11,198 nucleotides of DNA, from positions 1 to 11,198 of the forward strand of contig JAVWCU010000034.1 in the NCBI GenBank assembly GCA_036648855.1, written 5' to 3'. Under the pieces are notes generated by a model. That model was given only the letters and a program-made list of their open reading frames with translations, searched no databases and had not been told where the DNA came from. Made by a program: the position numbers and the translations under genes. This DNA comes from Faecenecus sp036648855 (GTDB taxonomy: Bacteria; Bacillota_I; Bacilli_A; RF39; UBA660). Each line of letters begins with the position of its first letter. Position 1 is the first letter of the stretch. Positions 6,833 to 11,198 of this stretch are shown here, in pieces.

Positions 6833-9223
6833 CTATTTATCTCTTAAAACACCATTATTGGTAGTAACAACACTACTAATTATCTTATTAAAAATAGTCA
6901 TTACTTCTTCATCATTTAGAGTCCTAGTAGGGTCCATAAAAGTCAAATTGAAAGCAATTGACTTTTTATTTGCCTCAATATTTTCTCCCTCATAGACATC
7001 AAAAATATTAATATTACTTAATAGCTTACCACCAGCTTTTCTAATGGTTTGAATAACATCAGCTACTACTACTTCCTTGTCTAACGAAAAAGCCATATCT
7101 TTAGAAATACTAGGATACTTAGATATTTCTTTATCTTTAATCTGTCTAATACTTATATTCATTATTTTAGTTAGATTAAGTTCAAAGACAAATATAGGAG
7201 TCTTACTTATCTTAGGATGAACCATTCCTATATAGCCTATTATATCTCGGTCAATCTTTATTATAGCACTTTGATATGGATGATATTCTTTTGGAACTGT
7301 GCCACTTTCAAAGCTATATCTTCTGTTAAAGCCTAAATAATTTAGTAAATCTTCAACAATACCTTTAGTATAATAAAAATCACTTTTAATAGATAAATGT
7401 TGCCACTCGTTAGTAATTACATTTCCTGTAATTAAAGCCGCTAACTTTTTTTCTTCTATTATGTCATCCCCAGTTTTATAATAAATATTACTTATTTCAT
7501 GAATAGCAATATCTTTAGTTTTTCTAGACATGTTATAATCTGCCACATTTAATAATGAAGGGATTAAACTATATCTTAAATATTTCCTATCATCTAACAT
7601 AGGATCTTTTAACTCAATAGGAGTAAAATCATCTAAAGTATATTTTTTAACATTTAAAGGACTAGTTAAAGTATAAGTTATAACTTGGCTAAGACCGTGG
7701 GATAATAATCTACTTCTAACTTCCTTTTCTTTTAAATAATTTCTTTCATAACTACCTGCAGTTCCAGTTCCAATAGGTAATGTCCCATGAACATTTTCTA
7801 TCCCGTGAATTCTACCTACTTCTTCAATTAAATCCTCAGGAATAGAAATATCCATTCTTCTAGATGGCACCTCTACTAAAAATGTATCTTCTTTAACAGT
7901 AACAAGAAAAGCAAGTCTCTTCATTACATCTAATATTTCTGAACTTGTTAAAGTCATTCCTAAGACTTTATTTATTCTAGCCTTAGTAATTTCAATAACC
8001 TTATTTTCTTTAATGGTTTTATCATGAATAAGTTCACCTTTTATAACAGTTCCACTAGCATATAATTCTAATAATTCACAAGCTCTGTTAATAGCTAAAT
8101 AAGTTCTTTCAGGATCAAGTCCTTTTTCAAAACGATTACTAGCCTCACTCCTTAATACTGTTTTAGAGGTAAGCCTAACATTACTAGCATTAAAGATAGC
8201 ACTTTCAATAACAATATCTTTAGTAGTAATTTCTACTTCAGAATTTAAACCACCCATTACTCCAGCTAAAGCTACTACTTCTTGTTCATTAGCAATCACT
8301 ATATCATTCTTAGTAAGCGTCCTTACTTGTTTATCAAGAGTAGTAAGTTTTTCTGAATCTTCAGCACATCTAACATTAACTTTAGCTCCAAGAGAAGCAT
8401 AATCAAAGAAATGTAGAGGTTGACCATATTCAAGCATAATATAATTAGAAATATCTACTACATTATTAATAGACCTAATACCACTTGCTAGTAATCTTGC
8501 TTTAAGCCAGTTAGGGCTTTCCTTAATAGTGACATTTTTAACCATCCGAAGTAAATATAAAGGACAAGTATCTGTAGTCACATTAAGACTTAAATAATTA
8601 TTTATATCATCTTCTTCACTCATAATTTTAATAGTAGGCAATTTAACTGGTTTATTTAAGATAGCTCCTACTTCATAAGCCATACCTATTACACTAAGTA
8701 AATCTCCTCGATTAGATGTTAACTCAAAATCAATAGAAGTATCATCATAATTTAAATAAGCTAGGGGATCTTCTCCTAAAGGGGCATCATCAGCTAAAAT
8801 ATGGATACCCGTTTTATCTTCTTCACTAAGATATTTGTGTTCAATTCCTAATTCTCCTAAAGAACAAAGCATACCATTAGATTCTTGTCCCCTGATATTA
8901 CCTTTCTTTATAACTACTCCACCAGGAAGCTCAGCCCCTACTAAAGCTACAATTACTTTTTTTAGGGCACTAACATTAGGAGCTCCACATACTATATTTA
9001 AATCATCTCCTGATCCTACTGTTACAGTACAAACATGTAAATGATCACTATCAGGATGCATAGTACATGTTTTAACATAGCCAATTACTAAATTAGTAGC
9101 TGTAGAAATAGGGGTTATACTTTCATATTCATTACCAACACTAGTCATAGCTTCGGCTAAATCAAAATCAGAAATAGTTCCTAAATCAACATATTCACTT
9201 AAAAACTTCCTACTTAGTTTCAT
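6833..9223 (-). CDS. pheT: Phenylalanyl-tRNA synthetase beta subunit
   Basis: Beta chain of the (alpha-beta)2 enzyme that charges tRNA-Phe; it supplies tRNA binding and editing of mischarged Tyr-tRNA-Phe. The 796 residues are the normal bacterial length. Order of domains: N-terminal KLSRKFLSEYVDL; an EMAP/OB-type tRNA-binding domain (about 40-150, with VCGAPNV at 78-84 and IRGQESNGMLCSLGELG at 110-126); the B3/B4 editing domain (about 210-385); the B5 DNA-binding-like fold (about 400-475); the catalytic-like core (about 490-680); and the C-terminal ferredoxin-like anticodon-binding domain (about 703-796, SKYPSISKDMAFSL onward). It starts one base after the pheS stop, with AAGGGG inside the pheS end. 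Confidence 0.97.
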   Translation of the reverse strand: MKLSRKFLSEYVDLGTISDFDLAEAMTSVGNEYESITPISTATNLVIGYVKTCTMHPDSDHLHVCTVTVGSGDDLNIVCGAPNVSALKKVIVALVGAELPGGVVIKKGNIRGQESNGMLCSLGELGIEHKYLSEEDKTGIHILADDAPLGEDPLAYLNYDDTSIDFELTSNRGDLLSVIGMAYEVGAILNKPVKLPTIKIMSEEDDINNYLSLNVTTDTCPLYLLRMVKNVTIKESPNWLKARLLASGIRSINNVVDISNYIMLEYGQPLHFFDYASLGAKVNVRCAEDSEKLTTLDKQVRTLTKNDIVIANEQEVVALAGVMGGLNSEVEITTKDIVIESAIFNASNVRLTSKTVLRSEASNRFEKGLDPERTYLAINRACELLELYASGTVIKGELIHDKTIKENKVIEITKARINKVLGMTLTSSEILDVMKRLAFLVTVKEDTFLVEVPSRRMDISIPEDLIEEVGRIHGIENVHGTLPIGTGTAGSYERNYLKEKEVRSRLLSHGLSQVITYTLTSPLNVKKYTLDDFTPIELKDPMLDDRKYLRYSLIPSLLNVADYNMSRKTKDIAIHEISNIYYKTGDDIIEEKKLAALITGNVITNEWQHLSIKSDFYYTKGIVEDLLNYLGFNRRYSFESGTVPKEYHPYQSAIIKIDRDIIGYIGMVHPKISKTPIFVFELNLTKIMNISIRQIKDKEISKYPSISKDMAFSLDKEVVVADVIQTIRKAGGKLLSNINIFDVYEGENIEANKKSIAFNLTFMDPTRTLNDEEVMTIFNKIISSVVTTNNGVLRDK

Positions 9224-9224
9224 C

Positions 9225-10277
9225 TTATTTATCCCCTTCCACTCTATTATAGTTATTTAAAAATCTTAAATCATTTGTATAAAAATCTCTAATATCACTT
9301 ACTCCATAACGAAGCATCGCAACTCGTTCAATACCTACTCCAAAAGCAAATCCTGTATACTTGGTAGCATCATAGCCACAAGCATTTAAAACATTAGGAT
9401 GAACCATACCTGAACCTAACACTTCTATCCAACCAGTTCCTTTACAAATATTACATCCTGACCCACCACATTTAAAACAGGATACATCAACTTCATAACT
9501 AGGTTCTGTAAAAGGAAAATAACTAGGACGAAAACGAACTGATCTATCTTCACCGAACATTTTTTTAGCAAAAACTTCTAAGGTACCTTTTAAATCAGCT
9601 AGAGAAATATTTTCTCCAACTACTAAACCCTCAACTTGATTAAACTGATGAGAATGTGTTGCATCATCATCATCTCTTCGATAAACTTTCCCTGGGCAAA
9701 TAATCCGAAGAGGAGTATGTTCTTTATTAGCAAGCATAGTTCTAGCTTGAACAGGAGAGGTTTGACTACGAAGTAAGAACTCTTCTGTTATATAAAAAGT
9801 ATCTTGAGCATCCCGAGCCGGATGATTCTTTGGTAAATTTAGTAGTTGAAAGTTATAAAGATCTTGTTCAACTTCAGGTCCTGATACTACACTATAACCC
9901 ATAGAAACAAACAAGTCTTCTATTTCAGAAGTTATTCTAGTTAAAGGATGAATTCCCCCTACTGACAAATTAACACTTGGTAAAGTTGGATCAAGCATAT
10001 CTTTCTTCAACCTAATTTCTAGTTCACTAGCTAAAATACTCTCTTCTAACTTAGTTAAACATGATGTAACATAAGTTCTAATCTCATTAGATATAGCACC
10101 AACTTCCTTTCTTTCTTCACTTGACAAGGAACCCATATCTTTAGTTAATTCTGTAATCAAACCTTTTTTTCCTAAATATTTAACTTTTAAGTCATTTAAC
10201 ATTTGACTAGTTGTTGTAAGCTCTAAATCCTGAGCTAATTGTTTCTTAATATTGTCTACTTTGCTATTATTTTCCAT
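9225..10277 (-). CDS. pheS: Phenylalanyl-tRNA synthetase alpha subunit
   Basis: Catalytic alpha chain of phenylalanyl-tRNA synthetase, which makes Phe-adenylate and transfers Phe to tRNA-Phe. 350 residues, near the usual 340-345. An N-terminal helical coiled-coil arm (1-90) binds tRNA. The class II core starts at GGIHPLTRITSEIEDLF (107-123, motif 1), with QTSPVQARTM (172-181), motif 2 VYRRDDDDATHSHQFNQVEG (198-217), FTEPSYEVDV (256-265) and motif 3 GFAFGVGIERVAMLRYG (309-325). Four cysteines at 267, 270, 275 and 278 (CxxCxxxxCxxC) suggest the zinc-binding loop seen in many Bacilli. The ATG has AGGAG upstream. Expression is probably controlled by the Phe T-box directly upstream. Confidence 0.97.
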   Translation of the reverse strand: MENNSKVDNIKKQLAQDLELTTTSQMLNDLKVKYLGKKGLITELTKDMGSLSSEERKEVGAISNEIRTYVTSCLTKLEESILASELEIRLKKDMLDPTLPSVNLSVGGIHPLTRITSEIEDLFVSMGYSVVSGPEVEQDLYNFQLLNLPKNHPARDAQDTFYITEEFLLRSQTSPVQARTMLANKEHTPLRIICPGKVYRRDDDDATHSHQFNQVEGLVVGENISLADLKGTLEVFAKKMFGEDRSVRFRPSYFPFTEPSYEVDVSCFKCGGSGCNICKGTGWIEVLGSGMVHPNVLNACGYDATKYTGFAFGVGIERVAMLRYGVSDIRDFYTNDLRFLNNYNRVEGDK

Positions 10278-10297
10278 ATTTTCTCCTTTTTGGCATT

Positions 10298-10522
10298 AAA
10301 AAACCACAATTATATAATCCCTAAGGACGATTATAATCGCGGTACCACCTTAATTTATAGTTACTACTATACACTCTTATTCTATTAACGCTAGAATGAC
10401 GCTTAAGTTTTGCTTAAGGGTTCAAAAGATGAATTCAATAACTATTTCTTATTTACTTTCAGCAACTGTAAACTCTCTAAAAAGAAACTATTATTTACTA
10501 CTTCTTTATCTCAACCAATTAC
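10298..10522 (-). promoter_or_regulatory. T-box riboswitch, tRNA-Phe specific, controlling pheST
   Basis: tRNA-sensing leader of about 225 bases. Stem I is formed by AATAA/TTATT and TTTCTT/AAGAAA and carries the AGAGA motif (10474-10478). The specifier codon TTC (10431-10433), in GAATTCATC, reads Phe. The conserved T-box AAGGTGGTACCGCG lies at 10338-10351; its TGGT would pair with ACCA at the 3' end of uncharged tRNA-Phe. The antiterminator pairs AAGG (10348-10351) with CCTT (10323-10326). The competing terminator is a long stem between about 10329-10342 and 10304-10319 with six T's at 10298-10303. Uncharged tRNA-Phe is expected to favour read-through into pheS. Confidence 0.95.
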
Positions 10523-10528
10523 TTCTTT

Positions 10529-10557
10529 AGTATAGCATAAGCTATTATTTTTGACAA
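10529..10557 (-). promoter_or_regulatory. Sigma-A-type promoter of the pheST operon
   Basis: Minus strand: TTGTCA (10552-10557), a 17-bp spacer and TATACT (10529-10534), predicting a start near 10522, just upstream of T-box stem I. The -35 lies only 15 bp after the stop of the surface-protein gene, and I see no terminator in that gap, so some read-through from that gene into the T-box is possible. Confidence 0.8.
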
Positions 10558-10572
10558 CTGCAACTTTTCAAC

Positions 10573-11198
10573 TTATTCTAGCCAAATATATCTTATTGCT
10601 ACCCAAGTCCGTGTATACGGATTATTTGCATCTGTTGCCCACATGACAGCCCCAATATAGCATGGTGCACTATTACTTGGTATATCTAAGAGAACTTCAT
10701 TGCTTGAATTACTTCCTGTTACTTTAAGATTCCTTGCAAAGATACTTGGAGCAAGGGCATCCTCTAACTTAGTAAAAGTTCGATAACATCCTACTTCAAA
10801 ACTATTAACAGCATCAGTCAAACTATAACTAAAACCTATTCTCTTATATTTACTTAAATTAATAGGATTATTAGTGGCTCCTGATAATACATTTCTTTGC
10901 TCCATAGGTCCAGATACAACAGACCCATATAGGCCACCATCCATACCAAAAAGGAGCTTAGTACCTCCATAATAGGGGCTTGCCTGGGTTATATATCTTC
11001 CATAACCTCCAGTTATAGAAGGATACTGATCAGCTAAATTTAAAACATAAAATCTATAAACTGTAATAATTCTAGAAGAGGTAACTGTTTGATTATAACT
11101 ATCTGTTACACTATAATTAATAGTTTGATTACCAATTTTATGGCTATCATAAATACCCGTTGTTTTAATACTAGAAGTTATATCCTTGCCATACATAT
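10573..11198 (-). CDS. C-terminal part of an Ig-like surface protein (runs off the window)
   Basis: Partial gene: the frame is open to the right edge, and the first ATG (11196) falls inside a domain, so the true start lies outside. Residues 3-48 from that ATG resemble the end of a bacterial Ig-like/cadherin-like repeat (DUF5011 or HYR style: IGNQTINYSVTDSYNQTVTS, then RIITVY). The rest (about 49-207) is an all-beta-looking region rich in Tyr, Gly, Ser and Asn with two Cys (GCYRTF, APCYIG), ending in RTWVAIRYIWLE. That ending recalls C-terminal domains I associate with phage tail and structural proteins; this is pattern memory, not a search result. No LPXTG motif, membrane anchor or S-layer repeat is visible at the C terminus, so how it is held at the surface is unclear. 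It is co-directional with pheS. Confidence 0.7.
   Translation of the reverse strand, partial: MYGKDITSSIKTTGIYDSHKIGNQTINYSVTDSYNQTVTSSRIITVYRFYVLNLADQYPSITGGYGRYITQASPYYGGTKLLFGMDGGLYGSVVSGPMEQRNVLSGATNNPINLSKYKRIGFSYSLTDAVNSFEVGCYRTFTKLEDALAPSIFARNLKVTGSNSSNEVLLDIPSNSAPCYIGAVMWATDANNPYTRTWVAIRYIWLE

Noticed and set aside
8835..9044. Plus-strand open frame of 69 codons opposite pheT, and similar ones at 775-972, 4696-4956 and 5701-5988.
   Set aside because: Each lies antisense to a well-supported gene, has no credible ribosome binding site or recognisable product, and is explained as a shadow of codon bias on the coding strand.

Overview
The window comes from an AT-rich, low-GC Gram-positive bacterium (Bacillota, probably class Bacilli or a close uncultured relative). 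Three signs point this way: a small acid-soluble spore protein of the SspI type, a T-box leader in front of pheST, and Bacillus-like sequences and neighbourhoods for trmD, rimM, rplS and pheST. Every Trp codon I checked in the conserved genes is TGG, and none of them has an internal TGA, so the standard bacterial code fits better than the Mycoplasma code. I cannot name a genus.

Layout, read on the minus strand (the direction of nearly all transcription, from high to low coordinates). At the right edge is the 3' part of a gene for an Ig-like surface protein (10573-11198, cut by the window). Next comes a sigma-A-type promoter with a Phe-specific T-box riboswitch (10298-10557), then pheS and pheT (6833-10277). 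pheT ends at an intrinsic terminator that lies inside the last codons of sspI, the only plus-strand gene (6595-6816). Divergent from sspI is lemA, followed, after an intercistronic hairpin terminator, by a DUF2207 membrane protein with a glycine-rich tail (3633-5882).

A new promoter at about 3570-3598 starts a tight run of five genes: a YgjP/DUF45 metallopeptidase, a YsgA/RlmP-like rRNA 2'-O-methyltransferase, rimM, trmD and an unrecognised 150-residue protein. Gaps are about 0-10 bp, with a 3-base shared segment (ATGA, counting the overlap of stop and start) between rimM and trmD. rplS (71-415) follows with its own promoter and a structured leader of the kind expected for L19 autoregulation, and ends at a terminator overlapping its stop codon.

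Functionally, most of the window serves translation: Phe-tRNA charging, tRNA m1G37 methylation, 30S maturation, 23S rRNA methylation and ribosomal protein L19. LemA and the DUF2207 protein form a common envelope pair of unclear role, and SspI marks the ability to form spores. In Bacillus subtilis, sspI, ysgA, pheS and pheT are adjacent. Here the same four genes lie within about 8 kb but are rearranged and joined to the rimM-trmD-rplS group. I did not find a mobile element, CRISPR array, defence system or tRNA/rRNA gene. Bases 1-56 and the short unlisted intergenic stretches hold nothing I can identify.
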